The notes: generated by a model from the letters alone, not told the origin. DNA of 64,000 nucleotides from Mitsuaria sp. 7 (GCF_001653795.1 NZ_CP011514.1:186001-250000), one strand, 5' to 3'; counted from the first letter of the stretch, positions 35,122 to 43,840 are shown. Numbers and translations: made by a program.

Positions 35122-35754
35122 ATGGCCGCATCGAGACCGCTGAAGCTGCGCGCGCTGCTGTTCCTCTACGGCAGCGGCAACATACTGGGCTGCGCGCTGG
35201 CGCTGATCGGGCCGGCGCTGCTGTTCGCCGGCGTCATCGACCGGGGCTGGCTGGCGATCACGGCGGGCCTGTACGTCGCGGGCCTGCTGCTCGGCCGTCG
35301 CCAGCCCGAGCTCGAACGCGCCATCGAGGACAGCCTGAGCTTCGAGCAGACCATGCAGCGCCTGGATGAGGTCATCTCGCAGGCATCGCCGCATCTGCCC
35401 GAGGAGGTGAAGCCTCGCCTGGCCTCGATCCGCAATGCCGTCGGGGAGGTGCTGCCGCGGCTGCGCGGCAACGGCCTGCACAACGACGACCTGTTCACCG
35501 TCCGCCAGACGGTGCTGCGCTACCTGCCGGAGACGCTCGCGAACTACGTCGCGCTGCCGCCGGCCTTCCGCGTCAGCCATCCGCTGAAGGACGGCAGGAC
35601 CGCGCGGCAACTGCTCGCGGAGCAGCTGTCGCTGCTGGAGACCCAGATGCGCGAGATCGTCGCCAACGCCGCCCGCCACGACGCGCAGGCGCTGATCGCC
35701 AACGGGCACTTCCTCGAAGAGAAGTTCCGCCAGCCCGACTTCCTCGCGCGTTGA
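35122..35754 (+). CDS. XpaC-like membrane protein
   Basis: A 210-residue protein of the XpaC/5-bromo-4-chloroindolyl phosphate hydrolysis family, named from a Bacillus screen and not a proven enzyme. Two hydrophobic segments (about 10-58: RALLFLYGSGNILGCALAL and LLFAGVIDRG to LYVAGLLLG) are followed by a helical cytoplasmic part with RLDEVISQASPHLPEEV, LFTVRQTVLRYLPETLANY and LLAEQLSLLETQMREIVANA. XpaC is found together with TelA in many bacteria, which supports the assignment and the view that genes 31097-35754 act together. It starts 19 bases after the lipoprotein gene. Confidence 0.72.
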   Translation: MAASRPLKLRALLFLYGSGNILGCALALIGPALLFAGVIDRGWLAITAGLYVAGLLLGRRQPELERAIEDSLSFEQTMQRLDEVISQASPHLPEEVKPRLASIRNAVGEVLPRLRGNGLHNDDLFTVRQTVLRYLPETLANYVALPPAFRVSHPLKDGRTARQLLAEQLSLLETQMREIVANAARHDAQALIANGHFLEEKFRQPDFLAR

Positions 35755-35795
35755 GCCGGGCCCCGGATCCTTCAGCGCTTCACCCGGAGGCCCGC

Positions 35796-36053
35796 ATGAC
35801 CCGCACCATCGTCGACATCCCCGCAGCGCAGCTCGTCGAGATCGACCGCCTGTGCAAGCTGATGGGCATCTCGCGGGCGGAAGCGGTGCGGCGGGCGTTG
35901 GCGACGTTCGCCGACGGCCACGTCGACGTGACGCCGGAAGCGTTCGGGCTGTGGTCGTCGCATGGCGCCCGCGTCGATCCGGCAGAGGGGCCGACGGTGG
36001 GCCCGGCGGTCCGATCCGATGACAGCGCGCCCCGGCGGAGTCGCCGACCATGA
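35796..36053 (+). CDS. Ribbon-helix-helix (CopG-type) antitoxin-like regulator
   Basis: An 85-residue protein whose first 45 residues (MTRTIVDIPAAQLVEIDRLC, then GISRAEAVRRAL) form a ribbon-helix-helix DNA-binding domain; the remainder is a flexible tail of the kind that wraps a toxin. CGGAGG lies five bases before the ATG at 35796. It is followed by a PIN-domain gene with an ATGA overlap, the standard antitoxin-toxin order. It starts 41 bases after the XpaC gene, so the pair may be expressed as the tail of that operon. Confidence 0.82.
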   Translation: MTRTIVDIPAAQLVEIDRLCKLMGISRAEAVRRALATFADGHVDVTPEAFGLWSSHGARVDPAEGPTVGPAVRSDDSAPRRSRRP

Positions 36054-36430
36054 ACGCCGTCATCGACGAGGACGTGCTGCTCGACTACCTGAACGGCGTG
36101 CCAGCGGCGGCGCAGGCGCTGGAGGCCTGCGCGCACCGCTCGATCAGCGTGCTCACCTGGCTGGCGGTGATGGCGCGCTGCCCGCCGGAACTGCTGGAGC
36201 CGACGCGCGGCTTCCTGCGAACCTTCGAGCGCCTGTCGATCAGCGAAGCCGTCGCCGACGAGGCGCTGCGGCTGCAGCTCGCCTCGCCGTCGCTGGCCCA
36301 CGCACGCGCGATCGCCTGGGCCACGGCCAACGTCAACCAGCTGATGTTCGTGACCTCTCGCCGCGACGGGATCGAGGGGATCGAGGGCGCGGGGCGCAAC
36401 CTCGTGCTGGCCTACGAAGGTCGTCGCTGA
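36050..36430 (+). CDS. PIN-domain protein, VapC-like with altered active site
   Basis: A 126-residue PIN-domain protein. The first acidic residue is kept (VIDEDVLLDYL, Asp 6). The Glu normally found in the SVxTWxEVM segment is Ala 39 (SVLTWLAVM), and the Asp expected before the AxxATA helix is Arg 86 (RAIAWATA). A later Asp (SRRDGIEG, about 106) may be retained. Two of four metal ligands thus appear lost, so RNase activity is doubtful although the fold and the ATGA coupling to the antitoxin gene are preserved. The alignment behind this is by eye. Confidence 0.72.
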   Translation: MNAVIDEDVLLDYLNGVPAAAQALEACAHRSISVLTWLAVMARCPPELLEPTRGFLRTFERLSISEAVADEALRLQLASPSLAHARAIAWATANVNQLMFVTSRRDGIEGIEGAGRNLVLAYEGRR

Positions 36431-36499
36431 ACGCGCGATCCGCCCCTGCGCGTCCCTGTGATCGACCGCCATAATCGACGGCCACCTTTCAGCCCTCCT

Positions 36500-37531
36500 A
36501 TGTCCGACACCGAGACCTTCCCCCGTCCCCGCCGCCGCAAGGGCAGCGGCGCCGTCACGCTGCGCGACGTGGCGCTGATCGCGGGCGTGGCGCCGATCAC
36601 CGCGTCGCGCGCGATCAACAACCCCGCGCAGGTCTCGCCCGAGGTCCGCGAGCGCGTGGCCGAGGCGGTCCGCAAGACCGGCTACGTGCCCAACCTGCTG
36701 GCCGGCGCGCTGTCGTCGATGAAGAGCCGCATGGTGGGCGTGGCCGTGCCGACGATCGCGGGTCCCGTGTTCCTCGACACCGTGCAGAGCCTCACCGAGG
36801 CGCTGTTCGAGGCCGGGTACCAGGTCTTGCTCGGCCAGACCGGCTACGACAACGCGCGCGAGGAAGCCTGGCTCGACGCGATGATCGGCCGTCGTCCCGA
36901 CGGCCTGGTGCTCACCGGCACCAGCCATTCCGAGCAGGCGCGCACGCGGATGCGCGCCTCCGGCGTCCCGGTCGTCGAGACCTGGGACCAGACGGACGAT
37001 CCGATCGACATGCTGGTCGGTTTCTCGCACGTCGAGGTCGGCCGCAAGGTCGCGACCTATCTGCATGAACGGGGCTACCGCCGGCTGGCCGGCGTGGCCG
37101 GCAGCGACGAGCGCGCGATGCGGCGTTTCCGCGCCTTCCAGGACCAAGCCGGGGTGCTCGGCATCGCCGACGTGCCGGTGGCCACCGTCGCCACGCCGAC
37201 CACGCTGGGCAGCGGCCGTCGCGGCCTGGCCGAGCTGCTCGCGCATCCGGACGGCGTCGATGCGGTGTTCTGCAGCTCCGACTCGCTGGCGCTGGGCGTC
37301 CTGATCGAGGCGCAGGCGCGCGGACTGCGCATCCCGCAGGACCTGGCGATCGTCGGCTTCGGCGATCTGGCGCTGGCCCGGGACCTGGAGCCGGCGCTGA
37401 CCACCATCCGCATCGACGGCTTCGCCATCGGTCGGCAGGCGGCGCGTTTCATCCTCGACCGCGCCAGCGGCACGGTCGATCGCCGCATCGTCGACATCGG
37501 CTTCGAGCTGGTCCAGCGCGCCAGCGCCTGA
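36500..37531 (+). CDS. LacI-family repressor, GntR-like
   Basis: A 343-residue transcription regulator. The LacI-type helix-turn-helix (about 18-65) reads TLRDVALIAGVAPITASRAI and the hinge VRKTGYVPNLLAGALSS. The ligand-binding core follows with VAVPTIAGPVFLDTVQSLTE, CSSDSLALGVLIEAQARGL and a sugar-fold C-terminus (VGFGDLALARDLEPALTTIR). It resembles the gluconate-type GntR group. A matching palindromic operator sits in the promoter of the following gene, which it probably represses until an acidic sugar or related organic acid binds. The ATG at 36500 is preceded by AGCCCTCCT rather than a clear purine-rich site; an upstream in-frame ATG at 36458 is less likely. Confidence 0.88.
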   Translation: MSDTETFPRPRRRKGSGAVTLRDVALIAGVAPITASRAINNPAQVSPEVRERVAEAVRKTGYVPNLLAGALSSMKSRMVGVAVPTIAGPVFLDTVQSLTEALFEAGYQVLLGQTGYDNAREEAWLDAMIGRRPDGLVLTGTSHSEQARTRMRASGVPVVETWDQTDDPIDMLVGFSHVEVGRKVATYLHERGYRRLAGVAGSDERAMRRFRAFQDQAGVLGIADVPVATVATPTTLGSGRRGLAELLAHPDGVDAVFCSSDSLALGVLIEAQARGLRIPQDLAIVGFGDLALARDLEPALTTIRIDGFAIGRQAARFILDRASGTVDRRIVDIGFELVQRASA

Positions 37532-37603
37532 GCCCTCACTGACCGCGCCCGGGCTTTGGTCATGGCACGCGCGAACCCGGTGGAATCCCTCATCAACACT
37601 GGC

Positions 37604-37632
37604 TTGACGCGTCGGATGGTACCGATACCATC
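37604..37632 (+). promoter_or_regulatory. Promoter with overlapping LacI/GntR-type operator
   Basis: GATGGTACCGATACCATC (37615-37632) is a dyad with identical seven-base arms and a central CG, close to the known enterobacterial GntR site of the ATGTTACC-N-GTA-ACAT type. A -35 TTGACG lies at 37604-37609 and a -10-like TACCAT at 37626-37631, so repressor binding would cover the spacer and -10 region. It precedes the binding-protein gene at 37714 and follows the repressor gene. Confidence 0.6.
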
Positions 37633-37713
37633 GCTCTCATCAAGAGAAGAGGGTGCCGGTACCGCGTCGAGGTCGACGAGGGTCGCGTGCCGTCATGGAT
37701 GGAGACAAGCGAC

Positions 37714-38718
37714 ATGAATTCGGTGATGCGGGGACGCGTGCGCGTCCTGGCCGCTGCGGCGGCGACGATGGTGCTGGGCACGGTGGCGATGACGGCGGCG
37801 CAGGCTGCCGATGCGAACAACTGGCCGACCCAGCCGGTGAAGCTGATCGTCCCCTTCGCGCCGGGCGGCACGTCCGACGTGCTGGCGCGCGAGATCGCGG
37901 CGCGGCTGCAGGTCTCGCTCAAGCAGACCATCGTGGTCGACAACAAGGCCGGCGCCGGCGGCGTGCTGGGCGCCGACAGCGTGGCCAAGGCCGCGCCGGA
38001 CGGCTACACCATGCTGCTGGGCACCATCGCCACGCACGCGATCAATCCCTCGCTGCTGCCCAAGATGCCCTACAAGGCCGACCGCGACTTCGCGCCGGTC
38101 ATCCTGCTGGGCAAGATCTCCAACGTGCTGCTGATCGGTCCGGGCTCGCAGGCCAAGACGGTCAAGGACATCATCGCGGCCGCGAAGGCCAAGCCCGGCG
38201 ACATCACCTTCGCCTCGGCGGGGCAGGGCACGTCGCAGCATCTGTCGGGCGAGGTGTTCCGCCTGATGACGGGCGCGGACCTGACGCACGTGCCCTACAA
38301 GGGCAGCGCGCCGGCCATCCAGGACGTGATGGGCGGCCAGGTGCCGATGAGCTTCGAGACGGTGACCGTCGCGCTGCCGCAGATCAAGGGCGGCAAGGTG
38401 AAGGCGCTGGCGGTGACCTCGGCCAGGCGCAGCGCGCAGCTGCCCGACGTGCCGACACTGGCCGAGTCCGGCGTGCCCGGCTTCGACGTGTCGAGCTGGC
38501 AGGCGCTGTACTTCCCGGCGAACACGCCCGCGCCCATCGTGGCCAAGCTCAATGCCGAGGTGCAGAAGATCGTCGCCCTGCCCGAGGTGAAGGCGAAGAT
38601 GGAATCGCTGGGCCTGGAGTACACGCCCAACTCGCCGGCGCAGTTCGCCGAGTTCCAGAAGGCCGAGCAGGCCAAATGGGCGAAGGTGATCAAGGACGGC
38701 AACGTCAAGCCGGACTGA
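37714..38718 (+). CDS. Bug-family (TctC-like) solute-binding protein
   Basis: A 334-residue periplasmic protein. Signal peptide up to about residue 30 (LAAAAATMVLGTVAMTAAQA), then the Bug/TctC core: WPTQPVKLIVPFAPGGTSDV, VVDNKAGAGGVLGADSVAKA, PDGYTMLLGTIATHAI, THVPYKGSAPAIQDVMGGQV and DVPTLAESGVPGFDVSSWQA. These proteins bind carboxylates and feed tripartite tricarboxylate transporters, but no tctA or tctB gene is nearby, as is common in Burkholderiales where many Bug proteins are orphans. The ATG at 37714 has GGAGA at a good distance. Control by the upstream repressor through the 37615 operator is likely. Confidence 0.88.
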   Translation: MNSVMRGRVRVLAAAAATMVLGTVAMTAAQAADANNWPTQPVKLIVPFAPGGTSDVLAREIAARLQVSLKQTIVVDNKAGAGGVLGADSVAKAAPDGYTMLLGTIATHAINPSLLPKMPYKADRDFAPVILLGKISNVLLIGPGSQAKTVKDIIAAAKAKPGDITFASAGQGTSQHLSGEVFRLMTGADLTHVPYKGSAPAIQDVMGGQVPMSFETVTVALPQIKGGKVKALAVTSARRSAQLPDVPTLAESGVPGFDVSSWQALYFPANTPAPIVAKLNAEVQKIVALPEVKAKMESLGLEYTPNSPAQFAEFQKAEQAKWAKVIKDGNVKPD

Positions 38719-38823
38719 GTGCGCCCAGGGCGGATCCGCCTCCCGCACAGCAAGGGAAATCACCCGGCGGGCCGCTTGCCGGGCGCCTCCTAGAATGGGT
38801 CGAAGACCCTCAGAGGAGACAGC

Positions 38824-39417
38824 ATGGCGACGGCCCGACGCGGCAAGACCGCAACCGGCAGCGAGGACCCCGCGCACCCGAAGGGGACGCGGGTGCTCAA
38901 GAAGTACCCCAACCGGCGGCTGTACGACACGCAGACCAGCAGCTACATCACCTTGGCGGACGTCAAGAAGATGGTGCTCGGCGGCGAGGACTTCGAGGTC
39001 CGCGACGCGAAGTCCGGCGATGAGCTGACGCGTTCCATCCTGCTGCAGATCATCCTCGAGGAGGAGATGGGCGGCATGCCGATGTTCTCGACGCCGCTGC
39101 TGGCGCAGATCATCCGCTTCTATGGCCACGCGATGCAGGGCCTGATGGGCGATTACCTCGAGAAGAACCTGCAGGCGGTCACCGAGCTGCAGAGCCGCTT
39201 CGCCGACCCGAGCAAGGGCGCGGCGGGCTTCGATCCGCAGCTGTGGTCGCAGTTCATGAGCGGTCAGGCGCCGATGATGCAGGGCCTGATGGGCAACTAC
39301 CTCGAGCAGTCCAAGAACCTGTTCCTGCAGATGCAGGAGCAGTTCCAGAGCGCGGGCAACATCTTCCCCGGCGTGCCTGGGGTGCCGGGCTTCCCGCCGC
39401 CGCCGACCAAGAAGTGA
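38824..39417 (+). CDS. phaR: Polyhydroxyalkanoate synthesis regulator PhaR
   Basis: PhaR binds PHA granules and DNA and represses phasin and synthesis genes until storage starts. The 197-residue protein shows the PHB/PHA accumulation regulator domain (about 22-85): RVLKKYPNRRLYDTQTSSYI, TLADVKKMVLGGEDFEV and SGDELTRSILLQIILEEE. It then carries the second conserved region with PMFSTPLLAQIIRFYGHAMQ, a Met/Gln-rich helical stretch, and a short Pro tail (FPGVPGVPGFPPPPTKK). A GAGGAGA site lies before the ATG, with TAGAAT at 38791 as a possible -10. The phaCAB genes are not in the window. Confidence 0.93.
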   Translation: MATARRGKTATGSEDPAHPKGTRVLKKYPNRRLYDTQTSSYITLADVKKMVLGGEDFEVRDAKSGDELTRSILLQIILEEEMGGMPMFSTPLLAQIIRFYGHAMQGLMGDYLEKNLQAVTELQSRFADPSKGAAGFDPQLWSQFMSGQAPMMQGLMGNYLEQSKNLFLQMQEQFQSAGNIFPGVPGVPGFPPPPTKK

Positions 39418-39471
39418 GCGGCGCGTTCGGAGCCTTGAGTTTCTTCAGCGCGTTTGGCGCGTTTGGAGCTT

Positions 39472-39741
39472 TCAGCGCTTGATCCCGTCGTCGGCGTCTT
39501 CGCCGACGACGCGGCATTCGGTCTGATGCAGGGCCGCGTTCACGACCACCGGCGTGCCTTGTCGCGCCAGGCAGTCCTCGCGATCGGCGTAGGGGTCCTG
39601 ACCCGTCCACACCGCCAGCAGCACGATCCCCGCGATCAGCGCGAGCGCGGCCAGGACGGGGCGATGGGCCGCCCAGGCGAAGGGCGGTTTGCGCGCGTGC
39701 GGCGCGATGTCCAGGAGCGGGGCGGGGCGGGTGTTCGACAT
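39472..39741 (-). CDS. Small single-helix membrane protein, function unknown
   Basis: An 89-residue protein starting at 39741 (MSNTRPAPLLDIAPHARKPP), with one transmembrane helix (PVLAALALIAGIVLLAVWTG, about 29-48) and a C-terminal part with two cysteines (DREDCLARQGTP and HQTECRVVGED) that could form a disulphide outside the membrane. No family is recognised. It converges on phaR with about 55 bases between the stops and no terminator seen. The frame is open upstream of this ATG but without protein-like character. Confidence 0.55.
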   Translation of the reverse strand: MSNTRPAPLLDIAPHARKPPFAWAAHRPVLAALALIAGIVLLAVWTGQDPYADREDCLARQGTPVVVNAALHQTECRVVGEDADDGIKR

Positions 39742-39897
39742 GGGCGCGATGCTAGTCAGCCGGTCTCGCATCGTCCGTCGGCAGCCGGCGCATCGCCGTG
39801 ATCGAATGCGCGGCGACGCCGGTTCCGCCGCGACAGTCCCCCCAGTCAAGGGTCTGACGAGTGACAGGCCACCTGTGAGGCCTGAGGCCTCGCGTCG

Positions 39898-40365
39898 TCA
39901 GAGTCCGTGGCGACGGTGCCAGTCGGCCAGCGACTCGTCGGGGAAGTGGTCGAAGCGCGTGTCGCCCGGCTTGCCTTCCACCCGGACCCAGGTCGCCTTG
40001 GAATCCAGCAGGCCGTGCACGTTCGCCGGCGGTTCCGGCAGCGGCGTGTCGATCGCGCTGGCGTGCGGGTGGATCAGGTCGGGATAGCTGTCGTCATACA
40101 TCCAGAGCGCGGTGCCGCAATGGCCGCAGAAGTGGCGTTGACCGCTGCTTTCCTTGCCGTCGAGGACGGCGCGATAGACCTTGAGGTCGCGCTTGCCTTT
40201 GATCAGCTTGAAGCTGCCGTGGTCGGCGCCGATGTTGATCGCGTAGCCGCCGGTGCCGGCCGTCTTGCGGCAGATCGTGCAGTAGCAGCGCATGAACGGA
40301 TAGGGCTCGGTCGAGTCGACCGAGAAGCGGATGCGGCCGCAGTGGCAGGAGCCTTCGAGGTGCAT
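39898..40365 (-). CDS. GFA-family zinc protein (CENP-V/Gfa fold)
   Basis: A 155-residue protein of the glutathione-dependent formaldehyde-activating-like family, a small zinc fold. The metal cysteines are visible in GSCHCGRIRF (about 6-8), MRCYCTICRKT (about 27-32) and HFCGHCGTALW (about 80-83). Most family members have unproven activity; the GFA name does not establish formaldehyde chemistry here. The ATG at 40365 starts the conserved part (MHLEGSCHCG). It follows the hybrid histidine kinase gene in the same direction with a 60-base gap. Confidence 0.85.
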   Translation of the reverse strand: MHLEGSCHCGRIRFSVDSTEPYPFMRCYCTICRKTAGTGGYAINIGADHGSFKLIKGKRDLKVYRAVLDGKESSGQRHFCGHCGTALWMYDDSYPDLIHPHASAIDTPLPEPPANVHGLLDSKATWVRVEGKPGDTRFDHFPDESLADWHRRHGL

Positions 40366-40424
40366 GGTGGATGCTCTCCTTGGTCCCCGTCTCCGGCAAC
40401 GCGCATGCCACGGGGCAGGCGGGA

Positions 40425-42176
40425 TCAACCCGGCGGCGACAGCGCCCGCGACGTGAGCATGGACCGCAGCACCGCGTGCAGCGGCCCGGGTTGCACCGGC
40501 TTGCGCAGCACGAGGTAGCCATCGGCCTCGGCGCGGCGCAGATCGGGCAGGTCGAATTCGCCGGTGACCACCAGGCCGCGCGCCAGCGGCAGCCGGTCCA
40601 GCAGGTCCAGCAGCAGCCCGTAGCCGCCATCGTCGTGGCGCAGCCGCAGGTCGCTCATCACGATGTCGGGCTCGAAGTCGGCGTCCAGCGCCGCATGCGC
40701 CAGGGCGGCGTCGCCGGCGATGCGGCAGTCGAGGCCCCATTCGCCCAGCAGATGGGACAGGCCGCGCGTCACGCCGAGGTCGTCGTCGACGACGAGCACG
40801 CGGCCTCGCAGCGGCTCGAAGGCAGGCGTCGACGCGGGCGCGCGCTTCGCCGGCGTCGTCGGGATGGCCGCGCCGCGCAGGGTGATGCGGAAGCAGGAGC
40901 CCCGCCCCGGCGTGGAGTGCCAGTCGATAGCGGCCTGCATCCGCCGCACGCAGTCGCGCACGACCGACAGCCCCAGGCCCTGGCCTTCGCCGGTGACGCG
41001 CGCGGCGTCGTCGCCGCGATGGAATTCGGAGAACAGGGCCTCGCGCTTGGGCGCGGCCATGCCGACGCCGGTGTCCCAGACCTCGACGGCCCAGTCGTCG
41101 CCGCGGCGTCGCACCGCGAGCAGCACGCCGCCCGCGGGCGTGTAGCGCAGCGCGTTGTGCAGCAGGTTGGCGAGCGCGCGGCGCAGCAGCATGGGCTCGG
41201 CGACGACCCAGGCGGGCGCCTCCGGGCCGCGGATGCGCCAGTCGAGGCCGCGCGCATGCGCCTCGGGCTGGAAACGCTCATGCAGTTCCGACAGCAGCGG
41301 CGACAGCGCCAGCGGCTGGAGCGCGAGCTCGGCGCTGCGGCTGTCCAGCGCGGACACGTCCAGCAGCGAGTTCAGCAGATCGTTGACGTGGCCGGCGGCC
41401 TGGGAGATGTCGACCAGCAGGGGCCGCAGCGCCGCATCCTGGTTGCGCTGGAGCGCGGCCTGCGCGGTCAGCGTCAGCGCGTAGAGCGGCTGGCGCAGGT
41501 CGTGCGAGGCGGTGGCGAGGAAGAGGCTCTTCTCGCGCGACGCGGCCTTGGCGACATCGCGGGCCTCCTTGTGCGCGAGCGCGAGGGCCTCGCTCTGCCG
41601 CTTGAGCCGGGATTGCTGGACGAGGAAGTGGTTGGACGTGCGCGCGTGGCGCCACACCAGCCACGGGAAGAGCAGGCACAGCGGCAGGACGATGGTCCAT
41701 TGCGTGGGGAAGGCCAGGGGCACGGCCACCGTCGCCATCACCCAGGCGGGCGCGAGGAAGCGGCCGAAGAACGGGAGGTCCGCGGCGGCGAAGGCGGCCG
41801 TCGAGACCGTGGTGCCGGCGAGCACGAGGTACAGGAAGACCGCGTGCTCGAAAGCGCCGCTGAGGGTGGCGACCCAGGGCAGCAGACCCCACAGCACGCC
41901 GAAGGCGAGCGCGATGCGCTCCAGCGGCCGCGCCCAGCGTGCCACGAAGTCGGCGGGATTCATGACCGCGGCCTCGCGCCGGAAGCGGCGCCGCGCGACG
42001 GCGACACCGATCGAACTCAGCGCGTAGGCGATGGCCCAGGTCCAGGCCCACAGGGCGGCGGTCCCGGACGGCGTGCTCGCGACCACGACCGGCGGAATCA
42101 CCAGCGCGGCGATTTCCACCGAGGCACGGTCGCCGACGAGGGGCAGGAGCTCGGAACGCGGGGAGGGGTCGGACAT
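40425..42176 (-). CDS. Hybrid sensor histidine kinase/response regulator
   Basis: A 583-residue protein. The N-terminal 185 residues contain about six hydrophobic helices (IAALVIPPVVVA, LYLVLAGTTVSTAAFAAADL, WTIVLPLCLLFPWLVW), a membrane sensor without a known name. Next are the H-box ATASHDLRQPLYALTL (His about 245), N-box LANLLHNALRYTP, G-boxes WDTGVGMA and GQGLGLSVV, and a C-terminal receiver (about 455-575) with LVVDDDLGVTRGL, phospho-acceptor Asp in DIVMSDLRL and the Lys in LRKPVQP. No separate DNA-binding partner is beside it. The ATG at 42176 (MSDPSPRSELLPL) is chosen; the frame continues upstream through Arg/Pro-rich sequence typical of non-coding frames. Confidence 0.86.
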   Translation of the reverse strand: MSDPSPRSELLPLVGDRASVEIAALVIPPVVVASTPSGTAALWAWTWAIAYALSSIGVAVARRRFRREAAVMNPADFVARWARPLERIALAFGVLWGLLPWVATLSGAFEHAVFLYLVLAGTTVSTAAFAAADLPFFGRFLAPAWVMATVAVPLAFPTQWTIVLPLCLLFPWLVWRHARTSNHFLVQQSRLKRQSEALALAHKEARDVAKAASREKSLFLATASHDLRQPLYALTLTAQAALQRNQDAALRPLLVDISQAAGHVNDLLNSLLDVSALDSRSAELALQPLALSPLLSELHERFQPEAHARGLDWRIRGPEAPAWVVAEPMLLRRALANLLHNALRYTPAGGVLLAVRRRGDDWAVEVWDTGVGMAAPKREALFSEFHRGDDAARVTGEGQGLGLSVVRDCVRRMQAAIDWHSTPGRGSCFRITLRGAAIPTTPAKRAPASTPAFEPLRGRVLVVDDDLGVTRGLSHLLGEWGLDCRIAGDAALAHAALDADFEPDIVMSDLRLRHDDGGYGLLLDLLDRLPLARGLVVTGEFDLPDLRRAEADGYLVLRKPVQPGPLHAVLRSMLTSRALSPPG

Positions 42177-42343
42177 CGAGGCGGACGTGGGAGGAGGACC
42201 GGACGCGCGAGTATCGACGTAGCGGCCGTCCGGTCCGGCACGAGGCGGTCCTGGCCCGTTACCGGAGGTGCGTCGCGGCAGTCGTCCACGGTACCGGCGG
42301 TGACGCAATGAACCGGACCCTGTCTGAAAAATACCGCCTCGCT

Positions 42344-42349
42344 TACAAT
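42344..42349 (+). promoter_or_regulatory. Likely -10 element of rimO
   Basis: TACAAT lies 40 bases before the rimO start codon in the divergent region shared with the histidine kinase gene. The corresponding -35 position (TGTCTG, 42321-42326) is weak. Confidence 0.4.
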
Positions 42350-42389
42350 GCCGGCCCAGCCCTCAGCCAGGCCCTCCGGCGGAACCCAA

Positions 42390-43817
42390 ATGGAATCAAC
42401 GACTTACGACCCCACCGCCGCCGCGAAAATCAGCGGGCCGGCGGGCAGCCCCGCGCCGAAGATCGGCTTCGTCTCGCTCGGCTGCCCGAAGGCGCTGACC
42501 GACTCCGAGCTCATCCTCACGCAGCTGCGCGCCGAGGGCTACGAGACCTCCAAGACCTTCGCCGGCGCGGACCTGGTGATCGTCAACACCTGCGGCTTCA
42601 TCGACGACGCCGTCAAGGAATCGCTGGACACCATCGGTGAGGCGCTGGCCGAGAACGGCAAGGTCATCGTCACCGGCTGCCTCGGCGCGAAGGCCGGTGC
42701 GAGCTCCGACAACATGGTCCGCGAGATCCACCCCAGCGTGCTCGCCGTGACCGGCCCTCACGCGACGCAGGAAGTGATGGACGCCGTCCACACGCACGTG
42801 CCCAAGCCGCATGACCCGTTCATCGACCTGGTGCCCGAGGCCCGCGGCATCGCCGGCATCAAGCTGACGCCCAAGCACTACGCCTACCTGAAGATCTCCG
42901 AAGGCTGCAACCACCGCTGCAGCTTCTGCATCATCCCGAGCATGCGCGGCGACCTGGTCTCGCGCCCGATCGGCGACGTGCTGTCCGAAGCCAAGGCGCT
43001 GTTCGAGTCCGGCGTGAAGGAACTGCTGGTCATCAGCCAGGACACCAGCGCCTACGGCGTCGACATCAAGTACCGCACCGGCTTCTGGGACGGCAAGCCG
43101 GTCAAGACGCGCATGTTCGACCTCGTCGCGCAGCTCGGCGAGATCGCCAAGCCCTACGGCGCGTGGGTCCGCCTGCACTACGTCTACCCGTACCCGCACG
43201 TCGACGAGATCGTGCCGATGATGGCCGAGGGCCTCATCCTCCCCTACCTGGACGTGCCCTTCCAGCACGCCCATCCCGACGTGCAGAAGCGCATGAAGCG
43301 CCCCGCCAACGGCGAGAAGAACCTCGAGCGCATCCTGCGCTGGCGCGAGATCTGCCCCGAGCTCGTGATCCGCTCGACCTTCATCGCCGGCTTCCCCGGC
43401 GAGACCGAGGCGGAGTTCCAGTACCTGCTCGACTTCATGCGCGAGGCCCAGATCGATCGCGCCGGCTGCTTCGCCTACTCGCCGATCGAGGGCGCGCCGG
43501 CGAATGCGCTGGACGGCGCGCTGCCGGACGAGGTCCGCGAGGAACGCCGCGCGCGCTTCATGGCCGTGGCCGAGGAAGTGTCGATCGCCAAGCTGCAGCG
43601 CCGCATCGGCGCGACGATGCAGGTGCTGGTGGATTCCGCACCGGCGCTGGGCCGCAAGGGCGGCGTGGGCCGCTCGTACGCGGACGCGCCGGAGATCGAC
43701 GGCACCGTGCGCCTGCTGCCGCCCGAGAAGGCCAGCAAGCAGCTGCGCGTCGGTGAGTTCACGCGCGCCCGCATCGTCGGCGCCGAGGGTCACGACCTGA
43801 TCGCGCTGCCGATCTGA
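42390..43817 (+). CDS. rimO: Ribosomal protein S12 methylthiotransferase
   Basis: RimO adds a methylthio group to the aspartate of ribosomal protein S12 using two iron-sulphur clusters. The 475-residue protein has the N-terminal UPF0004 domain ([19 protein letters not shown], with Cys in NTCGFI and TGCLGAK), the radical-SAM motif [20 protein letters not shown] (about 175-190) and a C-terminal TRAM domain (about 405-470, [10 protein letters not shown] to [16 protein letters not shown]). LVSR after the Cys motif and the phrase [11 protein letters not shown] separate it from MiaB. The ATG at 42390 is used; a preceding in-frame ATG at 42348 coincides with the promoter -10. Confidence 0.96.
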   Translation: MESTTYDPTAAAKISGPAGSPAPKIGFVSLGCPKALTDSELILTQLRAEGYETSKTFAGADLVIVNTCGFIDDAVKESLDTIGEALAENGKVIVTGCLGAKAGASSDNMVREIHPSVLAVTGPHATQEVMDAVHTHVPKPHDPFIDLVPEARGIAGIKLTPKHYAYLKISEGCNHRCSFCIIPSMRGDLVSRPIGDVLSEAKALFESGVKELLVISQDTSAYGVDIKYRTGFWDGKPVKTRMFDLVAQLGEIAKPYGAWVRLHYVYPYPHVDEIVPMMAEGLILPYLDVPFQHAHPDVQKRMKRPANGEKNLERILRWREICPELVIRSTFIAGFPGETEAEFQYLLDFMREAQIDRAGCFAYSPIEGAPANALDGALPDEVREERRARFMAVAEEVSIAKLQRRIGATMQVLVDSAPALGRKGGVGRSYADAPEIDGTVRLLPPEKASKQLRVGEFTRARIVGAEGHDLIALPI

Positions 43818-43840
43818 TCGCGCGTCTTGACGCCCCGATG

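Noticed and set aside
38727..38738. Palindrome GGCGGATCCGCC after the Bug protein gene as a terminator
   Set aside because: Only a 12-base palindrome with no loop or T-run; not enough for a terminator.
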